Position numbers and translations under genes: made by a program. From assembly GCA_001802565.1 (NCBI GenBank), contig MGYS01000009.1, forward strand, positions 80,202-117,098: a DNA stretch of 36,897 nucleotides. The letters run 5' to 3'. Below the pieces are notes generated by a model. That model saw only the letters and a list, made by a program, of their open reading frames with translations, ran no database searches and was not told the origin of the DNA. The DNA comes from Gammaproteobacteria bacterium RIFCSPLOWO2_02_FULL_57_10. GTDB taxonomy: Bacteria; Pseudomonadota; Gammaproteobacteria; Pseudomonadales; Pseudohongiellaceae. Positions 23,090 to 30,508 of the stretch are shown in pieces. Each line of letters starts with the position of its first letter. The first letter of the stretch is position 1.

Positions 23090-26000
23090 ATGAAGAAAAA
23101 GCTATTAGTTCGAGCTATAGGTGCAATCTGCGCCACCACACTGCTCGGCACCGAGGCAATGGCACAATCTGAAGCAATTGAAGAGGTGCTGGTTACCGGT
23201 TCGCGCATCTCCAGAAACAGTGCAACTGAAGCGGCTAGCCCAATTGCCGTTATCGGCGGCGAAAGCATTCGCACTGCCGGTCAGGCTGACCTGGGCGAAC
23301 TGCTTCGCGAATCGCCAGCACTGAACAACTCGCTTCCGGCCAGCTTCTCCGCTATTAGCGATGCTGGCACAACTGATGTCGACGTCGGTCTGGGTCTGCT
23401 CGACCTGCGTGGACTGGGTGCCCAGCGAACCTTGACTCTGGTTAACGGCCGCCGCCACGTGGCTGGTGGTCAAGGCACCGCGGCTGTAGACGTAAACTCC
23501 ATTCCCACAGTGATGGTGCAGCGGGTTGAAACCCTGACCGGCGGCGCTTCTGCGGTATACGGTGCCGACGCCGTATCCGGTGTTGTCAACTTCGAGTTGC
23601 GGGAAGGCGGTGACTTCGACGGTATCGAAATAACTGCCCAAACTGGTCTGTCCAGCCAAGATGACGCTAACGAAAAATATGTTGCTGCAGCGACCGGTTT
23701 CGAATTTGCTGACGGCCGGGGCGAAATGGTATTTGCCGTTGAGGGGCAATCAAACGATGCAGTTCGCTCCAGAGACCGTGCGTCATTTGCTGGACCTTAC
23801 GAGGGTAATGACATCAATCAGACTGATCAGATTGCCGCGCTTACCGGCACTAATCCGGCTGCAACCCGTGCCTTCGTGCGCCCCACAACGAATCCGATTT
23901 CCTCACCTTATGGCGTGTTCAATCTGTCCTCTGCTGACGGCTTCGGCGCGGTGCTTGACGCTGCCAATAATGCCCGTGACGGCTTGCCACAGCAGTATAT
24001 TCCCGGCACCAATGTTCCTCTGGTGCAGGTGATAACAACGCCTATCAATGGTATCCCGCGACCTTATAACCCGGGCTTCGTGTCCAACGTAAACCAGGCC
24101 TACGGTATCGGTGACGGCTTGCAGAACGTGAAGGCAGCCATCCTGCCGAAGCAGGAACGATACAACATCAACCTGAACGGCAGCTTCGATGTCAGTGAAT
24201 CGCTTACATTCTTTGTTGAATCAAAGTACGCCTACTCGAACAACGTTGACGACCTCGCCGGCGTGGACTTCAACGACGCTATTCCAATTCAGTATGACAA
24301 CCCGTACATCCCGCCCGCGCTGCGGCTACAGATTAACGAACTGGCTGCTGTAGGCGTAATTCCTGCAAGCAACCCCAACGACGGCAGCTTCTGGGGCTTT
24401 GGGTCAAGCCGCGACAGTAACGACGATATCGTGCTTACCGGCAACGACGTTGACCGGGAAACCATCCGTATTGTGGTTGGTATTGAAGGCGAGTTGGATA
24501 TAGGCAGCGGTGTCGACTATGAACTGTCTTATAATTACGGTGAGACAACGGTCGAGAACCTGAACCTCAACAAGCGTATCGAAGACCGCTTCTACGCTGC
24601 TATGGACGCGGTGGTTGATCCTGCAACCGGGGATATCGTCTGTCGCTCTACCCTGGACCCCACCGCCCAACCACCGCTGGCCACAAACATAAGCCGCGGG
24701 CGTCTGCGTACACAAACCTACCCGGTGCCTGAGTTCACTGCGACGAATGCCACCGGTAACGGACGATACGTGGGAATTTCTTCGTTCACGCCTGGTGCGG
24801 GTAGCCCCTGCGCACCGTTCAACCCATTCGGTTCGAACTCAACCTCGCAGGCCAACGCCGACTTTGTTTACCCGGACCTGCTCGATATTTCTGAGCTGGA
24901 GCAAAACATTATCTTCGGCAACATCTCTGGCGACACGGACAGCTTCTTCGAACTGCCTGGCGGCCCAATCGGTTGGTCTGCTGGCGCGGAATACAGGGAA
25001 GAGAAGAGTGCATTCATCGTGAATCAGCTCGACCTTGACCTGGTTACATGGGACGCCTCCAACGGTAACGCGAACCTGCCGATCGCTGGCGAATTCGACG
25101 TGTTCGAATACTTCTTCGAAGTCCAGGCCCCGATTATTGCCAATGAGCCTGGCATCGAATTGCTGGAAGTTACCGGTGCGATGCGGTTTGCGGATTACAG
25201 CACCGTGGGCAACAACGAGGCCTGGTCAACCGGCCTGCGCTACTCACCGGGCTTCGGTTTGACTATTCGTGGAACCTTCGGTGAAGCGGTACGTGCACCG
25301 AACATCACCGAGCTGTTCTCACCCCAGCAGCCTTCGTCCTACGGATTCCAGAACGATCCATGCTCCGTCGACAACATCAACAACGGCACATCGAATCGTC
25401 CGGGTAACTGTGCGGCTATCGGTGTCCCAGCTGGCTACGATGTGAACGACTACATCACAGCTGGTATTCCGGGTGTGACGGGTGGTAACCCCGACCTGAA
25501 CCAGGAAGAGGCAACAACGTTTACAGCTGGTATCGTCTATGAGCCTGCCTTCGTCGAAAACCTGACCTTTATCGTTGACTACTACTCAATCGAGATCGAA
25601 GGTGCGATCGATAGCTTGTCCTCGGTGGCTATTTCAGAGCTCTGTGTTGACCTGCCGTCCGTCAATAACGATTACTGCGGGCTAATCCAGCGTGCGCCTG
25701 AAGGTTTCATTACCTATCACCAGTCTGGTCAGGTAAACCTGGCTGCGTTCGAATTGGAAGGTATCGACTTCGGTGTTGATTATGGCTTCGAGCTGTCTTC
25801 TCTGGGTCTGGATGACTGGGGCGGTATGGACTTCAGCTTGCAAGGTACTCACATGCTTGGCTTCGATGAGTTTCAGGATCCTCTGGATCCCTCTATCTTC
25901 GAGAGCCGCATGGGTGAATTTTCCTATCCCGAGTGGATCGTTAACGCCCGTGCCAGCTGGACACTCGGTGATCTGAGCCTGAGCTGGGCTGGTCGTTGGG

Positions 26001-26248
26001 AGGAAAGTCAGCTTCTGTCTGGTATCTCCAACCAGCAGATCAATGCAAACCCGCTGTTCGTCGATCCTTCGCAGACTGGCGATTCATGGGTGCATGACAT
26101 CAACTTCGCCTACATCTTCAGCGAAAGCATCAATATCTACGGTGGTCTGAACAACGCCTTCGACGAGGAACCCTACCTGGGCACGCTGTCTCGCCCAGCC
26201 GGTCCTCGCGGTCGCTTCGGCTTCGTAGCAGTGAACTTCAAAATCTAA
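23090..26248 (+). CDS. TonB-dependent outer-membrane receptor
   Basis: This 1,052-residue outer-membrane transporter has a signal peptide (MKKKLLVRAIG, cleavage after AMAQ), a TonB-box-like EEVLVTGSR at 31-39, a plug domain with DLRGLGAQRTLTLVNGRR and GGASAVYGADAVSGVVNF, and a large beta-barrel ending in the aromatic-rich GRFGFVAVNFKI typical of outer-membrane sorting. The start at 23090 is preferred over 23063 because it gives a regular signal peptide. It resembles the large plug-and-barrel receptors common in marine and soil gammaproteobacteria; the ligand cannot be predicted. It is led by a sigma-54 promoter and followed by a strong terminator, then HupE/UreJ and two MBL-fold genes on the same strand, with which it may act in uptake. 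Confidence 0.93.
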   Translation: MKKKLLVRAIGAICATTLLGTEAMAQSEAIEEVLVTGSRISRNSATEAASPIAVIGGESIRTAGQADLGELLRESPALNNSLPASFSAISDAGTTDVDVGLGLLDLRGLGAQRTLTLVNGRRHVAGGQGTAAVDVNSIPTVMVQRVETLTGGASAVYGADAVSGVVNFELREGGDFDGIEITAQTGLSSQDDANEKYVAAATGFEFADGRGEMVFAVEGQSNDAVRSRDRASFAGPYEGNDINQTDQIAALTGTNPAATRAFVRPTTNPISSPYGVFNLSSADGFGAVLDAANNARDGLPQQYIPGTNVPLVQVITTPINGIPRPYNPGFVSNVNQAYGIGDGLQNVKAAILPKQERYNINLNGSFDVSESLTFFVESKYAYSNNVDDLAGVDFNDAIPIQYDNPYIPPALRLQINELAAVGVIPASNPNDGSFWGFGSSRDSNDDIVLTGNDVDRETIRIVVGIEGELDIGSGVDYELSYNYGETTVENLNLNKRIEDRFYAAMDAVVDPATGDIVCRSTLDPTAQPPLATNISRGRLRTQTYPVPEFTATNATGNGRYVGISSFTPGAGSPCAPFNPFGSNSTSQANADFVYPDLLDISELEQNIIFGNISGDTDSFFELPGGPIGWSAGAEYREEKSAFIVNQLDLDLVTWDASNGNANLPIAGEFDVFEYFFEVQAPIIANEPGIELLEVTGAMRFADYSTVGNNEAWSTGLRYSPGFGLTIRGTFGEAVRAPNITELFSPQQPSSYGFQNDPCSVDNINNGTSNRPGNCAAIGVPAGYDVNDYITAGIPGVTGGNPDLNQEEATTFTAGIVYEPAFVENLTFIVDYYSIEIEGAIDSLSSVAISELCVDLPSVNNDYCGLIQRAPEGFITYHQSGQVNLAAFELEGIDFGVDYGFELSSLGLDDWGGMDFSLQGTHMLGFDEFQDPLDPSIFESRMGEFSYPEWIVNARASWTLGDLSLSWAGRWEESQLLSGISNQQINANPLFVDPSQTGDSWVHDINFAYIFSESINIYGGLNNAFDEEPYLGTLSRPAGPRGRFGFVAVNFKI

Positions 26249-26271
26249 GTCGATGTAGAAGATAGAAAACT

Positions 26272-26299
26272 AAAAGGGCGCTCTTCGGAGCGCCCTTTT
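26272..26299 (+). terminator. Intrinsic terminator after the receptor gene
   Basis: AAAAGGGCGCTC (26272-26283), tetraloop TTCG, then GAGCGCCCTTTT (26288-26299): a 12-bp perfect stem with a UUCG loop, ending in a short T run. It lies 23 bases after the receptor stop. Since no promoter is seen between it and the next gene 30 bases on, readthrough must occur or expression of the next genes is attenuated. Confidence 0.88.
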
Positions 26300-26329
26300 C
26301 CACAGTCTTGGTTTTCCAGGAAAGCAGGA

Positions 26330-27496
26330 ATGAGGCTATACAAAGTTATCTGCGGGTTATGTTTGTTGTTTATAACAACCGTTGCCCAAGCTCACCTCCT
26401 GAACATGACAGACCTGCACCTGGATACTACAAATCCAGAAGCAGTTACCTTGCGAGTCAAAATAGACTTGGGACAGTCTTTGTTATCACCGCAAGAATAC
26501 TGGCGTACGGTGAATATGGACTCCCGTGAACAGTTGGTAAACCTTGAGCCCGCGGTCAATAAATTGCTGGATGGTCTCGGCATTTTCGTTAACGGTGTGA
26601 CAGCTGCCGCCACCCTGGAAACCTGGAGCCTAACTGCGGCATCGCTTGAAGCCATTGAAAACCCTCTCTCTCCTCAAATGGCAGAGCTTACATTCAACTT
26701 TGGCAACTTGGGATTGGAGTCCTCAACTGCGCTAGCCAATGCATCAATCGAACTGCGCATTGCCGACTGGCTGGAGGTTCCTTGGCCAGCCTTACTGCGC
26801 ATCGATTCCGCCTCACGCCAGCTACCCGTATCTCGACTGCTAACAAGTAGTGATCGCAGCAGTCGATCAGTGCCACTAAGCGCGGATTCTGCGGTAGCTG
26901 GTTCGTCGTTTGCGGCGAAGCTGGCAACGGCATTTCAGAGTTGGATACCGGGCTTGAGTTGGTTGGCAATCGGATTTCAGCACATCATTCCGTGGGGCTT
27001 GGATCATATCGTGTTTGTTTTGGGCTTGTTCTTTCTGTCTACACGGTTGTCGACACTATTCTATCAAGTTAGCTGTTTTACCGTTGCGCATTCACTGTCG
27101 CTTGGACTTGCCACTCTGGGCATGGTGTCAGTGCCGGCAAGCATCGTAGAACCTCTTATTGCAGCCTCGATTATCTATATTGCAGTTGACAACCTTTACA
27201 GCAATTTTTTAGCGCGCTGGCGATTAGTCGTAGTGACACTGTTTGGACTGCTACATGGTTTAGGCTTTGCTTCGGCGCTGTCTGAACTCATGTTGCCCGC
27301 AGAAAACTTTTACACAGCCCTGTTGATGTTCAACCTTGGGGTTGAAGCAGGTCAGATTGCAGTGTTGGTATTGGCTTTTGCAGCAGTTGGCTGGCTGCGT
27401 AGCTGGACTGCTTACACTGAACGCGTCGCTCGTCCGGCTACTGTCACGATTGCTGGTGTGGGTACTTATTGGTTATTAAAGCGAGTACTATTTTAA
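26330..27496 (+). CDS. HupE/UreJ family membrane protein
   Basis: This 388-residue protein has a signal peptide (cleavage near AQAH22), a periplasmic domain of about 180 residues, then six or so C-terminal helices of the HupE/UreJ_2 type. Family marks are GFQHIIPWGLDHIVFVLGLFFL, read as GFQHIIPWGLDH then IVFVLGLFFL, FTVAHSLSL, VEPLIAASIIYIAVDN, FGLLHGLGFASAL and FNLGVEAGQ, with conserved His, Asp and Glu that could bind a metal. Classical HupE/UreJ proteins are nickel permeases, but no urease or hydrogenase gene is present here, so the metal and role are open. AGGAAAGCAGGA precedes the ATG. Its stop overlaps the next start by one base (TAATG), so it is translated with the MBL gene. Confidence 0.88.
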   Translation: MRLYKVICGLCLLFITTVAQAHLLNMTDLHLDTTNPEAVTLRVKIDLGQSLLSPQEYWRTVNMDSREQLVNLEPAVNKLLDGLGIFVNGVTAAATLETWSLTAASLEAIENPLSPQMAELTFNFGNLGLESSTALANASIELRIADWLEVPWPALLRIDSASRQLPVSRLLTSSDRSSRSVPLSADSAVAGSSFAAKLATAFQSWIPGLSWLAIGFQHIIPWGLDHIVFVLGLFFLSTRLSTLFYQVSCFTVAHSLSLGLATLGMVSVPASIVEPLIAASIIYIAVDNLYSNFLARWRLVVVTLFGLLHGLGFASALSELMLPAENFYTALLMFNLGVEAGQIAVLVLAFAAVGWLRSWTAYTERVARPATVTIAGVGTYWLLKRVLF

Positions 27497-28485
27497 TGGG
27501 TCTAATTAAACACTCTGAAAAACTACGCGCCATCGCAGGTATTGCGACGGTTGCCTCCTTGTTACTGGTTTTTGACGTGGCGTTTTCAGCCATGGCGCCA
27601 CCACGCTTGGCTTTCCCTCTCGATGAGCGAGCACCTGGTGAATTTCCCGATAGCTGGATACATGGCTCCAAGTCAGCAATGGACAACGATGATCCAGCAG
27701 TCCAAGTGCATGCTTATAACGAACACACCTATATTCTCCGCGAGAACAAGGCGATAAATTACGAGGGTGCATTCATGTACCTGTTTTTTGGCAATGAGGT
27801 AGCCATGCTGATTGATCAGGGCTCTACTTCTTCGCCTGCGCTATTTCCTCTTCGCGAAGTAGTCGATGAAATCATTGATGGTTGGGAAGAGCGTAACGGC
27901 CAAGAGAATATTGAGTTGATTGTTGCCAACAGTCATTTGCATGGTGACCACTACGCTGCATGGAATCAGTTTGTCGATCGGCCCAATACAGTCATGGTTG
28001 GATTGACCCATGAAGAGGTGATGGCATTTTGGGGGATTGATAATTACCCGCAGCAAATTGTTAACTTTAATCTTGGCGGAAGGGAGTTGGTAGTAACAGG
28101 AACCCCGGGACATCAGGGGTCAGAGTTGGCGATTTATGATGGCTGGACCGATCTCCTATATACGGGCGATATGTTCTATCGCGGTCGCCTCTATATTGAG
28201 GACTGGAATGCATGGGCTGCAAGCATTCAAAAACTGCGCAGTATTGCGGATCAAAACCCTGTCGTACATCTGGTAAATAATCATATAGAAATGACCACAG
28301 AACCTGGGGTCGACTATCCAGTTGGCACAACTTGGCAGCCCAGCGAACCGCCTATGCAGATGACTCTTGAGATGCTTGATCAAGCCGTTGAAGCAAGCTT
28401 CGAAATTGAAGAACCTGGCATATATACCTACGATGATTTTCTGATTTATAACCAGGTGCCCTGGTCATACACAACGGACCAATAG
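27496..28485 (+). CDS. MBL-fold metallo-hydrolase with intact metal site
   Basis: This 329-residue protein carries an N-terminal signal or anchor segment (about 12-32), so it is exported. Metal ligands are intact: HLHGDH with His147, His149, Asp151, His152, then His206 (TPGHQGSE), Asp225 (YTGDMFY) and His263 (NNHIEMT). It is homologous to the MBL proteins at 14692-15603 and 28495-29475, sharing WIHG, YNEHTYILR and HIEMT. The ATG overlaps the HupE/UreJ stop by one base, so I use 27496 rather than the frame-compatible 27469. It is part of the HupE-MBL-MBL transcription unit. The substrate is unknown; the fold covers lactamases, lactonases and other hydrolases. Confidence 0.86.
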   Translation: MGLIKHSEKLRAIAGIATVASLLLVFDVAFSAMAPPRLAFPLDERAPGEFPDSWIHGSKSAMDNDDPAVQVHAYNEHTYILRENKAINYEGAFMYLFFGNEVAMLIDQGSTSSPALFPLREVVDEIIDGWEERNGQENIELIVANSHLHGDHYAAWNQFVDRPNTVMVGLTHEEVMAFWGIDNYPQQIVNFNLGGRELVVTGTPGHQGSELAIYDGWTDLLYTGDMFYRGRLYIEDWNAWAASIQKLRSIADQNPVVHLVNNHIEMTTEPGVDYPVGTTWQPSEPPMQMTLEMLDQAVEASFEIEEPGIYTYDDFLIYNQVPWSYTTDQ

Positions 28486-28494
28486 AGGCTAGCA

Positions 28495-29475
28495 ATGAAA
28501 AAATTATTTCTCGTCCTGGCCATCGTGCTAGTCAATGTTCAAAGCCAAGCTCAAATTTCATTCGACAGAGAAACGGCAGCGCCTGGCAATCTCCGGTTCA
28601 CTTGGATCCACGGCAGTCTGTCTGCTAAAGCTAATACTGATGTGCGTATCCAGGTACACCGATATAACGAGCATACCTACATTCTCAGACAAAACCCTGC
28701 GATTCACTGGGAAGCGCCTTTTATGTACCTCCTCATGGGTAACGAGCGTGCCTTGCTGCTCGATACAGGCGCGACCGAAGAAGCCGAGTACTTCCCACTG
28801 CGTGAGGTCGTGGATCAGGTATTAACCAGGTGGTCAGATGCGCAAGGAATTGAAATGCCTGAGCTTCTTGTATTGCCACTTGGTTCTGATCAGTCGCAGC
28901 TAGGCGCACTTGGCCAATTCAATGGTCGACCCAACACCGTGATAATACCGCCTACGGAAGAGTCACGAGATCAGCTTTTTGGTGAGGGATGGCATGAAGG
29001 CGGCCAACTTGACTTAGGTGGGCGCCTGTTGGAAGTTTTGCCAACCCCAGGTTTAGACACTGCTGCCATGAGTCTCTATGACCCTTGGGCCCAGCTTATG
29101 TTCACTGGCAATGCCTTCTATCCTGGTCGGCTGGTAATTAGAGATTTTAAGGACTACCGCCAATCACTCAGAGCTCTAGTCAAACTTGCTGATACCAAGC
29201 CCGTTTCCATGATCCTTGGTGGGCGTATCGAAATGACAAGTCAGCCTGGCATGGATTACCGGCTACGGACGAATTTTCGACCCAATGAACATTCATTGCA
29301 ATTGAGTGTGAGACATCTGGAGACAGCATTACAGGCAGTAACTCTGATCAATGGCACAACAGATATCCGAGTTCTGAACGATTTGATTCTCATGCATGGG
29401 GTAGGCCGTGGCGCACGCGACTCTGGTTCTCCGGTGTTCATACCGGAGCAGTTTAGAGCGCCCAATACCCGCTAG
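28495..29475 (+). CDS. MBL-fold pseudoenzyme (all metal ligands replaced)
   Basis: This 326-residue secreted protein (signal peptide, cleavage near SQAQ20) follows its paralogue by 9 bases and is alignable over its whole length. All expected ligands are lost: the HLHGDH block is GSDQSQ (130-135), the later His is Leu187 (TPGLDTA), the bridging Asp is Asn206 (FTGNAFY) and the last His is Arg244 (GGRIEMT). The rest of the fold, including WIHG, YNEHTYILR and the RIEMT tail, is kept and the frame is open, so it looks like a selected non-catalytic partner or binding protein rather than a decaying gene. A regulatory or complex-forming role with the active paralogue is inference. Confidence 0.85.
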   Translation: MKKLFLVLAIVLVNVQSQAQISFDRETAAPGNLRFTWIHGSLSAKANTDVRIQVHRYNEHTYILRQNPAIHWEAPFMYLLMGNERALLLDTGATEEAEYFPLREVVDQVLTRWSDAQGIEMPELLVLPLGSDQSQLGALGQFNGRPNTVIIPPTEESRDQLFGEGWHEGGQLDLGGRLLEVLPTPGLDTAAMSLYDPWAQLMFTGNAFYPGRLVIRDFKDYRQSLRALVKLADTKPVSMILGGRIEMTSQPGMDYRLRTNFRPNEHSLQLSVRHLETALQAVTLINGTTDIRVLNDLILMHGVGRGARDSGSPVFIPEQFRAPNTR

Positions 29476-29496
29476 ACCTGTCCCTGAGGTGAACGG

Positions 29497-29552
29497 CTGC
29501 TCATTGCGCTAGCCCAGGGCGACGACACCATCAAATGGGACTGCGTGGCGGA
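29497..29552 (+). pseudogene. 56-bp fragment of the pilin-like gene beside att
   Basis: This stretch is 54/56 identical to 21261-21316 inside the pilin-like gene and encodes LLIALAQGDDTIKWDCVA against LLIARAQDDDTIKWDCVA. Homology stops at the edge of the right tRNA-like repeat, and the frame runs on through that repeat to a TAA. It is a remnant of a second copy of the gene. Confidence 0.9.
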
Positions 29553-29555
29553 TCG

Positions 29556-29574
29556 ATTCCGCCACTGGGCACCA
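29556..29574 (+). repeat. Right att-type direct repeat
   Basis: ATTCCGCCACTGGGCACCA is an 18/19 copy of the 3' end of tRNA-Phe (3813-3831) in the same orientation. It has no tRNA body upstream, so it is not a second tRNA gene. Confidence 0.75.
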
Positions 29575-29620
29575 TAACCATCTGTTTCCCTTGGCCTTTA
29601 TTTTTTGCCTTAGCCACATC

Positions 29621-29704
29621 CCTGACTGCGGGAGCGGGCCTTGCCCGCGATTGTTCATCGCCTGAGTCAAATGATCGCGGGCAAGGCCCGCTCCCACAGT
29701 CAGG
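29621..29704. repeat. REP palindrome at the backbone junction
   Basis: The arms 29621-29650 and 29675-29704 are 30 bp, complementary with one mismatch, and separated by 24 bases. They contain GGGAGCGGGCC and its complement, the same class as at 3271-3336. This marks the return to backbone DNA 47 bases after the right att repeat. Confidence 0.85.
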
Positions 29705-29770
29705 AACACTCCCCCCTTTGCATGCAGTTCACGAACGACGTCAATCTGACATCTGCGGACGGCTTGCCAG

Positions 29771-29782
29771 CTTGTATACAAG
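29771..29782. promoter_or_regulatory. 12-bp palindrome, possible GntR-type operator
   Basis: CTTGTATACAAG is a perfect palindrome of the TTGTATACAA type bound by several GntR-family regulators. It lies 114 bases upstream of the DUF6445-like gene. A TAGAAT (29799-29804) further on could be a -10, but no good -35 pairs with it. No GntR gene is in the window. Confidence 0.35.
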
Positions 29783-29895
29783 TGCAAATTGCATGGCTTA
29801 GAATGGCTTCGGCCTCAATTCTCCCATAACAATTAAAATAGCCCCTCACTTCGCAACCACCTGCGGTTTACTGATCGGCTACGAGCACTACAAGA

Positions 29896-30504
29896 ATGAT
29901 TAATCGATACATAGTAGTAGATGATTTTTACAGCAATCCCGATGAATTGGTTCGCGTCGCCTTGAGCTCACTCAAACCCGAAGAGTCACCAACGGGAAAC
30001 TATGCCGGCGTGATGACCACCGATTACTTTCTGGGAGCAGAGAGCAGAGAAGTCTTTCAAAAACTGACATTGGAACCTTCCGTGAATTCTTCGACCAATG
30101 CGAACGGAAGACTGCGATTCACGAAGGCAAACGACCCATTCAAATTCCATATCCATTACGATGTGGACGTGGGGACCAAGTGGGCAGGCGTTGTCTATCT
30201 TTCCAAGGATCATCCGAAGACAGATGGCACGAATTTCTGGAGACATCTGCGCACAGGCCTGGAAGTGGCACCGAACACGCCCGAAGGTTTTGCAAAATAC
30301 GGATGGAAATCCTTTCATGACTTGAAGGCATTTCTGGAGACAGAAGGCCTCGATGAATCGCTGTGGGAAAAGACGTTCACCATTCCCTACAAATACAACA
30401 GGCTGGTGCTGTTCAGACCCTGGCTGCTGCACTCTCCAGGACCTGCGTTCGGAGATACGCTGGAATCTTCCAGAATAGTGCAGACACTGTTCCTGGGTAA
30501 CTAG
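29896..30504 (+). CDS. DUF6445-like 2-oxoglutarate/Fe(II) oxygenase-fold protein
   Basis: This 202-residue cytoplasmic protein has the pattern of a prolyl-hydroxylase-like double-stranded beta-helix: His87-x-Asp89 (FHIHYDVD), a distal His179 (WLLHSPG) that would complete the iron facial triad, and Arg193 (SSRIVQTLFL) suited to 2-oxoglutarate. The opening YIVVDDFYSNPDELVRVAL is typical of this group. I recognise it as DUF6445-like from overall pattern, not a search. Related proteins are sometimes found with tryptophan halogenases, but none is here. It is convergent with the beta-propeller gene, 4 bases apart. The substrate is unknown. Confidence 0.7.
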   Translation: MINRYIVVDDFYSNPDELVRVALSSLKPEESPTGNYAGVMTTDYFLGAESREVFQKLTLEPSVNSSTNANGRLRFTKANDPFKFHIHYDVDVGTKWAGVVYLSKDHPKTDGTNFWRHLRTGLEVAPNTPEGFAKYGWKSFHDLKAFLETEGLDESLWEKTFTIPYKYNRLVLFRPWLLHSPGPAFGDTLESSRIVQTLFLGN

Positions 30505-30508
30505 CAGC

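Larger units (their letters stand above)
3813..29574. mobile_element. Genomic island inserted at tRNA-Phe
   Basis: A block of about 25.7 kb is bounded by the 3' end of tRNA-Phe (3813-3831) and a directly repeated 18/19 copy (29556-29574). The two outer flanks carry conserved gammaproteobacterial housekeeping genes and REP palindromes. The block carries accessory metabolism, broken gene copies and a visibly lower and uneven G+C content. No integrase, excisionase, transposase or conjugation gene is seen, so it is either a decayed island or was mobilised in trans. The boundaries rest on the repeat and the change in gene content. Confidence 0.75.
29476..29895. other. Island right end and junction with backbone
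   Basis: No intact gene is seen. In order it holds a fragment of the pilin-like gene, the right att repeat, a REP palindrome and a 12-bp palindrome CTTGTATACAAG upstream of the DUF6445-like gene. Confidence 0.6.

Noticed and set aside
26330-27496. HupE/UreJ protein as evidence for urease or hydrogenase
   Set aside because: No urease structural, accessory or hydrogenase gene is in the window; the family is wider than nickel uptake for those enzymes.
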